Origin: Lampris incognitus
Taxonomy: Eukaryota > Chordata > Actinopteri > Lampriformes > Lampridae
Direction of reading: 5' to 3'
Assembly: GCF_029633865.1 (NCBI RefSeq)
Contig: NC_079213.1
Span: 110,446,313 to 110,510,312, forward strand
Length of the DNA stretch: 64,000 bases
In this document: positions 44,250-56,140 of the stretch, piece after piece
Layout of the letters: each line of letters starts with the position of its first letter
How positions within the stretch are numbered: position 1 is the stretch's first letter
Notes under the pieces: generated by a model
What the model was told of the DNA's origin: nothing
The model's input: only the letters and a program-made list of their open reading frames with translations
The model's database searches: none
Translations under genes and position numbers: made by a program

Positions 44250-47196
44250 CGCATGTGTGTTCACCCCGCATGTGTGTTCACCCTGCATGTGTGTTCACCC
44301 TGCATGTGTGTTAACTCTGCATGTTTGTTCACCCTGCATGTGTGTTCCCCCTGCATGTGTGTTCACCCCTGCATGTGTGTTCACCCCGCATGTGTGTCCA
44401 CCCTGCATGTGTGTCAACCCCGCATGTGTGTTCACCCTGCATGTGTGTCCACCCTGCATGTGTGTTAACCCTACATGTGTGTCCACCCTGCATGTGTGTT
44501 CACCCTGCATGTGTGTTCACCCCGCATGTGTGTTCACCCTGCATGTGTGTTCACCCCGCATGTGTGTTAACCCTGCATGTGTGTTCACCCTGCATGTGTG
44601 TCCACCCTGCATGTGTGTTAACCCTGCATGTGTGTCCACCCTGCATGTGTGTTCACCCCACATGTGTGTCAACCCTGCATGTGTGTTCACCCTGCATGTG
44701 TGTCCACCCTGCATGTGTGTTCACCCTGCATGTGTGTTCACCCCGCATGTGTGTTCACCCTGCATGTGTGTTCACCCCGCATGTGTGTTCACCCCGCATG
44801 TGTGTCAACCCTGCATGTGTGTTCACCCTGCATGTGTGTCCACCCTGCATGTGTGTTCACCCTGCATGTGTGTTCACCCCGCATGTGTGTCCACCCTGCA
44901 TGTGTGTCCACCCCGCATGTGTGTCCACCCCGCATGTGTGTTCACCCCGCATGTGTGTTCACCCTGCATGTGTGTTCACCCTGCATGTGTGTTCACCCTG
45001 CATGTGTGTCAACCCTGCATGTGTGTTCACCCTGCATGTGTGTCCACCCTGCATGTGTGTTCACCCTGCATGTGTGTTCACCCCGCATGTGTGTCCACCC
45101 TGCATGTGTGTTCACCCTGCATGTGTGTTCACCCTGCATGTGTGTCCACCCTGCATGTGTGTTCACCCTGCATGTGTGTCCACCCTGCATGTGTGTTCAC
45201 CCCGCATGTGTGTTCACCCCGCATGTGTGTCCACCCTGCATGTGTGTCCACCCTGCATGTGTGTCAACCCTGCATGTGTGTTCACCCCGCATGTGTGTTC
45301 ACCCTGCATGTGTGTTCACCCCGCATGTGTGCTCACCCTGCATGTGTGTCCACCCTGCATGTGTGTTCACCCTGCATGTGTGTTCACCCTGCATGTGTGT
45401 CCACCCTGCATGTGTGTTCACCCTGCATGTGTGTCCACCCTGCATGTGTGTTCACCCCGCATGTGTGTTCACCCCGCATGTGTGTCCACCCTGCATGTGT
45501 GTCCACCCCGCATGTGTGTCCACCCCGCATGTGTGTTCACCCTGCATGTGTGTTCACCCTGCATGTGTGTTCACCCTGCATGTGTGTTCACCCCGCATGT
45601 GTGTCCACCCTGCATGTGTGTCCACCCTGCATGTGTGTTCCCCCTGCATGTGTGTTCACCCCGCATGTGTGTTCACCCCGCATGTGTGTTCACCCTGCAT
45701 GTGTGTTCACCCTGCATGTGTGTTCACCCTGCATGTGTGTCAACCCTGCATGTGTGTTCACCCTGCATGTGTGTCAACCCTGCATGTGTGTTCACCCCGC
45801 ATGTGTGTTCACCCTGCATGTGTGTTCACCCCGCATGTGTGTTCCCCCCGCATGTGTGTTCCCCCTGCATGTGTGTTCACCCTGCATGTGTGTCAACCCT
45901 GCATGTGTGTTCACCCTGCATGTGTGTCCACCCTGCATGTGTGTTCACCCTGCATGTGTGTTCACCCTGCATGTGTGTTCACCCTGCATGTGTGTCCACC
46001 CCGCATGTGTGTCCACCCTGCATGTGTGTCCACCCTGCATGTGTGTTAACCCTGCATGTGTGTTCACCCTGCATGTGTGTTCACCCTGCATGTGTGTTCA
46101 CCCTGCATGTGTGTCCACCCCGCATGTGTGTCCACCCTGCATGTGTGTCCACCCTGCATGTGTGTTCACCCTGCATGTGTGTTCACCCTGCATGTGTGTT
46201 CACCCCGCATGTGTGTCCACCCTGCATGTGTGTCCACCCCGCATGTGTGTCCACCCCGCATGTGTGTTCACCCCGCATGTGTGTTCACCCTGCATGTGTG
46301 TTCACCCTGCATGTGTGTTCACCCTGCATGTGTGTCAACCCTGCATGTGTGTTCACCCTGCATGTGTGTTCACCCTGCATGTGTGTTCACCCCGCATGTG
46401 TGTCCACCCTGCATGTGTGTCCACCCTGCATGTGTGTTCCCCCTGCATGTGTGTTCACCCCGCATGTGTGTTCACCCTGCATGTGTGTCCACCCCGCTTG
46501 TGTGTTCACCCCGCATGTGTGTTCACCCCGCATGTGTGTTAACTCTGCATGTTTGTTCACCCCACATGTGTGTTCACCCTGCATGTGTGTCCACACTGCA
46601 TGTGTGTTCACCCTGCATGTGTGTTCACCCTGCATGTGTGTCCACCCTGCATGTGTGTCAACCCCGCATGTGTGTTCACCCTGCATGTGTGTTCACCCCG
46701 CATGTGTGTTAACCCCGCATGTGTGTTGACCCCGCATGTGTGTTCACCCCGCATGTGTGTCCACCCCGCATGTGTGTTCACCCCGCATGTGTGTTCACCC
46801 TGCATGTGTGTTCACCCCGCATGTGTGTTAACCCCGCATGTGTGTTCACCCCGCATGTGTGTTCACCCTGCATGTGTGTTCACCCTGCATGTGTGTCCAC
46901 CCTGCATGTGTGTTCACCCTGCATGTGTGTCAACCCAGCATGTGTGTTCCCCCTGCATGTGTGTTAACCCAGCATGTGTGTTCACCCCGCATGTGTGTCC
47001 ACCCCGCATGTGTGTTCACCCCGCATGTGTGTTAACCCCGCATGTGTGTTCACCCCGCATGTGTGTTCACCCTGCATGTGTTTTCACCCTGCATGTGTGT
47101 TAACCCCGCATGTGTGTTCACCCCGCATGTGTGTTCACCCCGCATGTGTGTTCACCCTGCATGTGTGTTCACCCCGCATGTGTGTTCCCCCTGCAT
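44250..47196 (+). repeat. 17-bp minisatellite, about 173 units
   Basis: The unit is catgtgtgttcaccctg, with variants at two places: ttca/tcca/tcaa/ttaa and cctg/cccg. One 18-bp unit lies near 44366. Since 17 is not a multiple of 3 and most units lack stop words in all phases, all three forward frames stay open for hundreds of codons. These frames read the same Cys/Val/His/Pro repeat and are not genes. Confidence 0.97.
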
Positions 47197-48012
47197 GAAA
47201 CGAGAAAAAAGGCTCACAAAGTGACGAGTGGAAGAAGGGAGAGTTGCTGTTTTGTTTGTGTTGACATGAAGAGATTAGTGATGAGAAGTGACGGAAAGCA
47301 TTCCGCCGTGTGATACGATGATGAGTCACGTGTCCCGATGCATCTTTGATGAAGGTTTAAGGGCCAGGTGCAAAAAAAAAAGAACATCATCCTTTTGCTT
47401 TGATGTTTTCATCCCACAATTCAATGCACCCGGTGTATTAAGATGCAGGGAGCGTGTTGCACCGTGAAATAAACCCGCACGACAGAACCACGTCAGTCCT
47501 TTCTTATACACCTGCTCTATTTTGTGGAGATGGGATTTGAATCGATGCAATTAATAGTAAAGGGGCAGAGCTGAAAACAGCCCGTACACCTTGTGGTCTA
47601 ATACCAGTAAAATTATGTGTCTAATGGTCAGTTACAAGCCAACCCCCACCCGGCCCGACAGAGGACCTGGACCACCCTGCATGTGGGAGTGTGTAGTTGG
47701 AAGAGATGCATCACTTGCCGGTTGCTTTATGGACAAGATCCTCAGAAGACCGCTGGGGACGGGTTTGCATGGCTGCACTCTTTGTTTGGGAATGTTTGTG
47801 TGCAAGTCCCAGTTTTCCAAAACATCATCTCTTGAGGAACGATGTTTGGTGCCGTTTGAGGGTTGAGTGCCCGTTTGCTGTTTACGGGGAAGGAGTTTCA
47901 AGGAAAAGAGGACAAAGTAAATGAAGCGATCAGAATTCTTGTTTTTTGTACATCTGAAAATATCCATAATACACAACTCTGTCCCCCGTGCTCTTTTCTC
48001 ATGGTGTCTGGC
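47197..48012. other. intergenic DNA between two large tandem arrays
   Basis: About 800 bp of non-repetitive sequence with no recognised gene. Short overlapping frames at 47591-47924 lack family similarity. Confidence 0.4.
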
Positions 48013-48013
48013 T

Positions 48014-48267
48014 ATGTCTGTCTGTCTGTCTGTCTGTCTGTCTTTCTACCTGTCTGTCTGTCTACCCATTTCTCTGTCTGTCTGTCTGTCTGTCCATCTG
48101 TCATGCTGTCTATTTGTCTGTCTGTCTGTCTATTTGTCTCTTTGCCTGTCTGTCTGTCTGTCTGTGTGTCTGGCTGTCTATCCATTTCGTTGTCTGTCTT
48201 TCTGTCTGTCCATCTGTCACTTTGTCTATTTGTCTGTCTGTCCGTCTGTCCGTCTGTCCGTCTGTCC

Positions 48268-48319
<52 letters not shown>

Positions 48320-48332
48320 TTCTACCCATTTC

Positions 48333-48414
<82 letters not shown>

Positions 48415-48760
48415 CATCTGTCATGCTGTCTATTTGTCTGTCTGTCTGTCTATTTGTCTCTTTGCCTGTCTGTCTGTCTGTGTGTGTGTCTGTCTGTCTA
48501 TCCATTTCTCTGTCTGTCTCTCTGTCTGAATGTCTGTCCATCTGTCATGCTGTCTATTTGTCTGTCTGTCTGTCTATTTGTCTCTTTGCCTGTCTGTCTG
48601 TCTGTGTGTGTGTCTGTCTGTCTATCCATTTCTCTGTCTGTCTCTCTGTCTGAATGTCTGTCCATCTGTCATGCTGTCTATTTGTCTGTCTGTCTGTCTT
48701 TCTGTCTGTCTGTCTATTTGTCTCTGTCTGTCTGTCTGTCCGTCTGTCATGCTGTCTATG

Positions 48761-48795
<35 letters not shown>

Positions 48796-48882
48796 GTGTG
48801 TGTGTGTCTGTCTGTCTATTTGTCTCTCTGTCTGTCTGTGTGTCTGTGTGTCTATTTGTCTGTGTGTCCATCTGTCACTCTA

Positions 48883-48943
<61 letters not shown>

Positions 48944-49054
48944 TTGTTTGTCTGCCTGCCTGTCTGCCTGCCTGCCTGCCTGCCTGCCTGTCTGCCTGCC
49001 TGCCTGCCTGTCTGTCTTTCTGTCTGTCTGGCTGTCTGTCATTATGTCTGTCTC

Positions 49055-49093
<39 letters not shown>

Positions 49094-49322
49094 GCCCGCC
49101 TGTCTGCCTGTCTGTCATTATGTCTGTCTGTCATTATGTCTGTCTCTCTGTCTCTCTACCTGCCTGCCTGCCTGCCTGCTTGCCTGCCTGCCTGTCTGTC
49201 TGCCTGTCTGCCTGCCTGCCTGCCTGCCTGTCTTTCTGTCTGTCTGGCTGTCTGTCATGTCTGTCTCTCTGCCTGCCTGTCTGCCTGTCTGTCTGTCTGT
49301 CTGTCTGTCCTTATGTCTGTCT
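48014..49322 (+). repeat. (TGTC)n array, 1.3 kb, with 124-bp higher-order units
   Basis: Mostly tgtc tetranucleotides with interspersed variants (tgcc, tatt, catc). The marked phrase tgtccatctgtcatgctgtc recurs at 48411, 48535 and 48659, exactly 124 bp apart. The right end (48950-49300) is enriched in tgcc units. Long frames here are artefacts. Confidence 0.95.
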
Positions 49323-49459
49323 CCCATCTCTCTAAATGTTAATTTAGAACATCACAGATTCGGTGCTTGCAGGTCTTTTAGAAAAAATAATTAATTCAAA
49401 CCCCAAGTACTTTCAAAATGATACATTTGGAGTGCATGCATACTGAAAGAAAGAGAGAG

Positions 49460-49595
<136 letters not shown>

Positions 49596-49599
49596 GCGA

Positions 49600-49837
49600 C
49601 GAGGATGTTCTGGTCTCATTAAGAGAGCAAGCAGAGTGGAATTAGTTTGAATATAATGACAGGCCGCACTATTTCATGTAAAAACAGCCCTGCTTTCCCC
49701 CTCTCATTCATTGGCACTAGTAATTAGTTTTGGCCCTAAAACTGCCACCCTTTACTCTAGAAAAGGCAGATGTGATTAGAGGTGCAATCTAATCTTGCTT
49801 TAATGAAGAACTAATGGACGTATTGCAAATTACCCCA

Positions 49838-49871
<34 letters not shown>

Positions 49872-51360
49872 AGACACACACCGCAGCACACCGACCCCTT
49901 CGGTGACAGAACAGGGTCTGGGGGGGGGCGGGGGGGGGAAATCTATTTCCTGCTTTTGAAAAGATCAAGAGTACCTTTGATAATGGCGAGAGCAGCTCCA
50001 CCGCATCGAGCCAACAAGCTCTTTTACCCGACTCACAATTCAGTGGAGAGGAGGCCACAATTAGTGACAAAGCAGGCAGGGCGCCGCGGGGCCCGGGCCG
50101 GCAGCAAACCTCTCAGCGCTGCAGCCTCCTTGTTAGGAACGGGCCCTGGAGATGTCACACGGCAACAAAGAGGCCTGATAAATTACCCCCGGCAAAAAAG
50201 ATGTACTACTAATTTTCAATTATACCTAAAATGCATTCCTGATTGGAGGGAGAAATTGGACATGTGGGGAGAGGAATAAACAGCCATGGATTTAATGCAC
50301 CTCTCTCTCCCCCTCTCTCTCCCTCTCTCTCTCTCCCTCTCTCTCGCTCTCTTTGTGAAACAAGAGCTCACTAAGAGCCTTTGATATCCGAGTGTATTAG
50401 CAATAAATGATGTTTAATATAGCAGCCCGCTGGTGAGTTCAATGCTGGAGGGGGGGGGGTGAACGGAGACGCTGTGCCGTCGTCACGTTCGAGTTGTTGT
50501 CGGAGGATAATCGCCGCTGAAAGACCCAAATAGCGTATTTATCTAATTTAGCCTATTTACAAAGGCGATGTTGTGGCGCGCACGGGAGAACGCCTCCGTT
50601 TCGGAGGGAGGTGGAGGTGAGAGACTGGAAGGGAAACAGAGGGAAAGTGAACTGTGCTTGAAGTGTGTGCGTGCGTGCATGCACGTGCGCGCATACATAC
50701 GTGCATAAACGTGCACGCATATGTGCATGCATACATACATGCGCGTGCACACATATGTGCATGCATATGTGCGTGCGCGCGTGCATACGTGCGTGCACGC
50801 ATGCATGCGTGTGTGTCTGAGAAATGGCCGTATGCAGCCCTCTGAAGCGCTCGGGAGCGACGCTGTTTCAAACCGGCGTCACTAACGGATGACGTTTTAC
50901 AGACTGCATCAAGGCCAAATAACGGTGCCTGAAACGGATGAAAGGGGGGATGTGAGAACTGAGGAGGGTCAGACACGTGGGGGACATGTGTATCCGTCTC
51001 CCAAGTGTGCAGCGTGCGTGTGTTCGACTAAACTAGGAGCAGGGCTGAGAGCCTAATGGGAGAGGGCTTAACTCTTGCACACAGCCTCGCTACATATCTG
51101 ATTACCGGGCCCAGTAATTTCCTTTCCCTTAAATAAGGGAGAAATTGGATAGGATGAATGAAATTTGGCTGTCACATTGCAGTGATGGTATGGCGGGCAG
51201 ATTATGTATTTCACATAATCGTTCATCACTTCTCGACCACTGTTCAGGCTTAGCATAATGGAATTGGTAAACTGGTTTAAATCAGAAGTGTGTGAGGAGA
51301 GACTATCAGGCGGGCTGCGAGGCTCTGTGGTAATGTCTTCAGACCGAGCAGAATATTTCC
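49600..51360. other. intergenic, largely non-repetitive; candidate regulatory DNA
   Basis: A CA tract lies at 49840-49868, CT at 50303-50346 and TG/CATG-rich DNA at 50668-50812. The pieces at 49970-50280, 50360-50440 and 51050-51300 are repeat-free and non-coding. They include words such as gcaacaaagag (SOX/TCF-like) and gataaattaccc. No gene is seen. Confidence 0.35.
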
Positions 51361-51376
51361 GCCACAGAGAGCGGCG

Positions 51377-51409
51377 TGCGCGCACACGCACGCGCGCGCG
51401 CGCGCGCAG
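51377..51409. repeat. CG/CA alternating purine-pyrimidine tract
   Basis: Alternating gcgcgcacacgcacgcgcgc-type DNA, a potential Z-DNA former. A TTTA run of about five follows at 51463-51485. Confidence 0.8.
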
Positions 51410-51599
51410 GGGCTGCATTCCTCGTATGATTTCTTTTTCTCAGCGCCGGAAAACATCCAAACATTTATTTATTTATTTATTTATTTGCAACATTTTCACA
51501 AAATCTACTCCCGTATTTTCACAATGTGTGTGTGGTGTGTGGTGTGTGTCTGTGTGTCTGTGTGAGAGTCTATAAACGGCCAAACTAAAGCACTTGGGG

Positions 51600-52015
51600 C
51601 CTCGATTCTTTTTGGAGGTTATTGGGGATGATCAGGGGCACCTATAAAAAATAGCAGAAAATTAAAATTATGCATAAATATGCAAAATATGCATTTTTCT
51701 AAAAATGGCTAAAAACCACTTTTCTTGGCATTTCAGGTGATTCTGAGCATCTTTGATTTTTTTCACCTATATAAAAAAAATTTTTCTGGGACTTAGAAAT
51801 GTTTTGGCATTATGCAAAATAAATGCATTTTTGCAAAAATGCACTTATGATCCTCATTTTTTTGGAGGTGGTAGGTATTGTTCCAGAGAGGACCAGAAAA
51901 ATAGCAGAAAATTAAAATAATTATATAATAATTATGCATAACTATGCAAAATATTATGCATTTTCTAAAATGGCTAAAAACCACTTTTCTCGGCATTTCA
52001 GATGATTCTGAGCAT
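51600..52015 (+). repeat. two-copy tandem duplication, period about 250-265 bp
   Basis: Copy 1 (about 51600-51755) and copy 2 (about 51850-52015) share, in order: ttttggaggt, aatagcagaaaattaaaat, atgcaaaatat, aatggctaaaaaccactttt, ggcatttca and gattctgagcat. AT-rich, no coding capacity. Confidence 0.85.
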
Positions 52016-54745
52016 TTGGGGGGAGGGAGTGGGGGGGGGTTAGGGGCAGGGGGAAGAGGAGGGAGATTTGGACGGGTGGAGAACCAAACCGCTACATTGT
52101 AGCGGGGTTCTTCTGGTGACTTTAATATTTTCATATGTACTTTTTGGGATAGTGTGCACACGTCTCCATTTCACCGTACGAAATGAAGACGTGTGCATTG
52201 TGTCAATATATGCATTATATTCAAATCTGAAATAATAATAATAATAGAGGTAAACTCACAACAAACAGATGGGGATTTTTTTAAAATCAGACGCGTATAT
52301 AAGCATCTTTAAAACAAAAGCATCTGCTGTTGGTTTATATTCAGCCCCATTTAATACGCCTCTGAACCGTGTGGCCACAACACCTTGTCCTTAAACGACC
52401 AAAACTGGGATTTGTTGTCCTTGAGGTAAAAGGCACGAGTCCAAAAAAACAAAAAGGGCTCTACAAAATGCTTATGAATTCCCCTCCGGAGGTAAATCCA
52501 GATATAATGTCTTTATCGTTTCTCTGTGCACACATCACGCTGAGCCGTGTCCCTTATGGCTTCTCTAGCCGCTTCGTTTGGCAGCAACGAGCAGCTATTA
52601 ACGAGCAAAAAAAACACAAATACTGCATGAAAATAGTTGTTGTCGGGCTGAGGTGCACACGTAAGGGGATGGGTGTGAGGTGCCCTCCACGTACACTGAA
52701 AGGCGAAAGAGGAGCCCTCCGCCACTGCCCCAGCTGGGAGTTTAGTAAGCCGGCCCGTCTGAAGGGAGGCCACGGACTGACTTCAGCTGCGTGAGAGACA
52801 AACCACACGTCTGAGGGAGATATTTGCTGCAGGCTCCTGCGCTTCAGGCCCGGCGTGGTTAGCGCGCCGAGTCCAAATATGCGATTAGACAAGTCTCGGC
52901 GAGGCGTGTACACAGCCCGACACGACAACGGGCCCTGGAGTCCTTGGTCTCAGCTCACCCTAGCCGGGCCCGAAAAACACCTTGTGACGGCTGATACCTT
53001 CGCCGTGCCGCGGGTCTAACAAACAGCATTTGAGAAACCACTTTCTAAACCGCAGGTTGATTAAAGCCCGCACACAGAAACTGAGGGAATTACTCCCATC
53101 GCCGTGTCAGCGAATCTCCTCGATTCGGGACACAAGCGGGGTGTGAAACGAGGAGCGGTGTTGCACGTGCACCTCATGTGTGATGCTGCACCAGGATGTA
53201 CGTATTGTTATGTGGCAGCCTTCACGTCCAAGGGCCAATTCTCCTCGGGGCTAATAAGGGGATCGAGGAATTCAGCTTTTGCTCCTGCCGAGTTGCGTTT
53301 TGGCTCGAATGCGGAGGTGTGCAGTGTGTCGCTGGTCCAGCGGCACTGCTGGGTCTCTGCACAGCGTGGCAGGGGCAGCCCCCCCCAGGAGGGGGGGGGG
53401 CCGGTGGCCACTAGGTGTCACAGTGACTGTTTGTAAAAGAGGCCGAGTCCCACATCCACACTGTGCTGCTGTCCCCAGGCCAACCTAACATGGTATTGCC
53501 TGACAATGTAATTGGGGGGGGGGAAGGGGGGGTCCCTGTCTTATCCCTGACTTAAAGTAGGAGCGGCTGAATGAATGAACGACGGGACAAACAATGCTTA
53601 TTAACCGGCTGATGAATTTGTGGATTTGTGGGATGTTCACACAACGACAGCGAGGACACGGTACAGCCACAGTAGAATATTTAACAGCAGACATTTCCAA
53701 GCTGAATAGCTCAGGATACATGGGTGCAGTAGGCGGTGAAAATGGATATAGGGAAGATGCATCTCTTGTGCAGCGTTCAAAGAACAAGACTTTGCTTGAA
53801 CCGGCGTCTGTTTTGTCGAGAATGCAAAATGAGCTGTAAATATGTGGCGGCCATAGAGGTCCTGGAGCCGGGGCGGTTTCCCCCTCTCGGTTCGTTGTCG
53901 TCCCCTGACGACTTGAAAACCCAAGCTCCGTGCTGTTCCAACTGCCCCGGGGAGCCAGCTGCTTGACCTGCAGCCTGTGTACCGTAACGTATGTGTGGAT
54001 ATGTTGGAGGCCCGTCCCCAGGCCCGAACCACGGGATTTACTGTTGTCCACCAATAAATCTAAAGATTAAAAACAAATAATCTGACAGATTTATTTTTTT
54101 TTAATGAGATAAATATATATGCTGCCCCTTTATTTCCCTCGTAATTAGCTTGCAGTTGTGAGGGTTTGCTTGTTAACGGGAAGTTGTCAAAAGTGGTTTA
54201 GATGCCAACAGCCTACGAACCCCCTCTGCAGCCCTGCTGGATAGATGCAGGTCACCGTTGGCCTCACAGACTGTGCACAGTTTTCAGCTCTATGAAAAAA
54301 GGGCATTAGTCAGTAGACAATAGTACACGGCAGCTATTCTCATATTCTACAGCAGGGGGACCTGCAGCACTTCCCTGCATAAATTAGGCAAAACCCAGAT
54401 GGAGCTTTAGTGAGAGTTCAGTCAGGGAGACGTATCTTTTGCCTGCATAGGCCTGTAGTTATATTTCTTATTCTATCCTGCCATTCTCGTCTCTCATCTC
54501 CCTTCGCTGTCATTGTCTGGGAGTGTTAATCGATCCACCGGCTGATCACGTCGCCTGCTCTCATCTATCCAATAGCACGGCGACACACCTGGGTGGTTAG
54601 CCTATCGTCTCGCCGTTGTCCTTTTCAGATATGTTTCTCTCTCGCCTCCAGCCACTCTTGCCGCTGTTACATGCACCCCCGTCACCTCCCTATCGCCGCC
54701 TAGTCCTCATACATGTCACCTTATCATCAGCGTCATCAGCTTTGC
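52016..54745. other. intergenic, mostly non-repetitive; no gene recognised
   Basis: Mixed-composition DNA with a few G runs (52027, 53391, 53513). No exon with family similarity was found on either strand. Segments at 52370-53100 and 54110-54600 are repeat-poor and may be unique regulatory DNA. Confidence 0.35.
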
Positions 54746-54930
54746 GGGGCAGCGTGGTGGCCCAGCGGTAACCGCTGTTGCCTCACAGCGAGAGGGTCCC
54801 GGGTTTGAATCCCAGGTCCTTTCTGTGTGGAGTTTGCACGCTCTCCCTGTTTCCGTGTGGGTTTCCTACGGGCGCTCCGGTTTCCTCCCACCATCAAAAA
54901 GACATGCACGTTAGGGTTCATACTCCTGAC
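54746..54930 (+). mobile_element. tRNA-derived SINE of a second, widespread fish type
   Basis: The head ggggcagcgtggtggcccag has an A-box-like TGGCCCAGCGGTAACCG. The B box region is CGGGTTTGAATCCC. The body reads tttctgtgtggagtttgcac, then tccggtttcctcccacc. This is a familiar fish/vertebrate SINE signature, distinct from family S. Confidence 0.8.
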
Positions 54931-55034
54931 CAAGGCAATGGACATTCTCAGATGGAGGTGAACTTTACCATGTATGGTGAGGTGGTGGGGGGGGGGGGTT
55001 CATAGTAACAGCAATATGTCACCTAGCCATGTAT

Positions 55035-55665
55035 AAGCGTTTAAGTTCACCCACCTAACAATGACCTGAGCCCACCTTGGCCTTAAGAATGGCTTTAATC
55101 TCCCTTGGAATGCAATCACTCAAGTTCTGAAGTGTGGGAGGTGGCGTATGAGACCATTGTCCAGGAGGGAAAGCCTCCCGCCGTTTGAGGGATAAAGGAG
55201 GTGGAAATCTGCTTCGCACTCTGAACTCCAGAACCCATAAAGATTCAATCGGGTTTAGCACTGAGGATTGGGTGGCCATGGAAGGTGTTTGCCTTAATCC
55301 TGGCCCGAAGCCACCGTTACATTTGTTTAGCAGCGAACTTCTCGAGCGGCGTCAACATCATCGCCTTTGAATAAGGGGGATGCGGTGAAGGAACGCGAAC
55401 TGCACCATGGTGCGTACAAAGTCCTGCAGGATATGAACGGTTTCCCTGGCTGTCGTTTAATCACATTTCGCAATAGCTGGATCAACATTTCTCCATCCCA
55501 TACAATGACACCGCACCAGCACGGTGAACAGTGGGCAACACGTTTGGAGTCGACAGGATTATCTGTCTTTCTCCAAATGGAAATCCAACTGGGTGTAGGC
55601 AAAGGGATGAATGAAGACTCGGTGGGATATGCTACTTTGACCTTTACTCAGAAATGAGTTTTTCC
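55035..55665 (-). pseudogene. decayed Tc1/mariner-type transposase fragment
   Basis: On the minus strand, the end at 55055-55279 includes TQSSVLNPIESLWVLE, close to the 'SPDLNPIE.LW' motif around the last catalytic acid of Tc1 transposases. It is followed by CIPREIKAILKAKVG, the usual C-terminal helix. Upstream, 55327-55602 has PCWCGVIVWDGEM, resembling 'GGGSVMVWG'. Frames shift repeatedly and the N-terminus is missing, so it is inactive. Confidence 0.65.
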
Positions 55666-55766
55666 CCCTCCTTACACCAGCCTGTGTGGGTGCGCTGGAC
55701 ACGAATAAAGGCAGACAATTGTCCCACAAGTGTTGAGCCAGTGCTGAGGCCATCTTCCGGTCTGTA

Positions 55767-55886
55767 GTCTTGTGGTGTTTATCAGCCATCTTTAACAAGA
55801 TGGCTGATAAACACCGCAAGACCACAACCACAGCTGCTGATAACATGTGTCTACCCATCTTTAACAAGATGGGTAGACACATGTTA
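55767..55886. repeat. pair of adjacent near-perfect hairpins with the same apex
   Basis: Hairpin 1: arms 55767-55792 and 55797-55822 (26 bp; the single difference would be a G-U pair in RNA). Hairpin 2: arms 55841-55861 and 55866-55886 (21 bp, perfect). Both have the loop taac and the same apex, catctttaacaagatg, but different lower stems. Confidence 0.9.
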
Positions 55887-56012
55887 CGAAGTCTCTCGGG
55901 AGCTTTATTAATGCAACTGTGTCCAAATGCAGGCATATCCCATTCGATGTTCAAATCTATACATTCCTTTATTTTTTTATGATTCAATAAAAAAATACAA
56001 ATACAAATTTAA

Positions 56013-56135
56013 AAAAAAAAAAAAAAGGTGACTCAGGGTGTCTCCCCCACCAGTGACTGCTGGCATGGGCTCCAGCATCCCGTGGCCCCAGCTGGGCCTG
56101 GATACCGGATGGACGGATGGATGTTTGGGGGGGGG
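56013..56135. repeat. A-rich tract and interspersed repeat end
   Basis: An A run (56013-56026) is followed by gtgactgctggcatgggctc and ctggataccggatggacgga. This is a common fish SINE/LINE tail with GGAT repeats and a G run (56127-56140). Confidence 0.55.
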
Positions 56136-56140
56136 GGGGG

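Noticed and set aside
44242-47103. Forward frames of up to about 800 codons, Cys/His/Pro/Val-rich
   Set aside because: They are translations of the 17-bp minisatellite in all three frames; no start context, splice signals or non-repeat sequence support a gene.
47863-49394. Long Cys/Leu/Ser-rich frame over the TGTC array
   Set aside because: A microsatellite artefact: the repeat has no stop words in several frames on both strands.
50543-50976. Overlapping minus-strand frames with Cys/His/Ala repeats
   Set aside because: They translate the TG/CATG-rich tract near 50668-50812.
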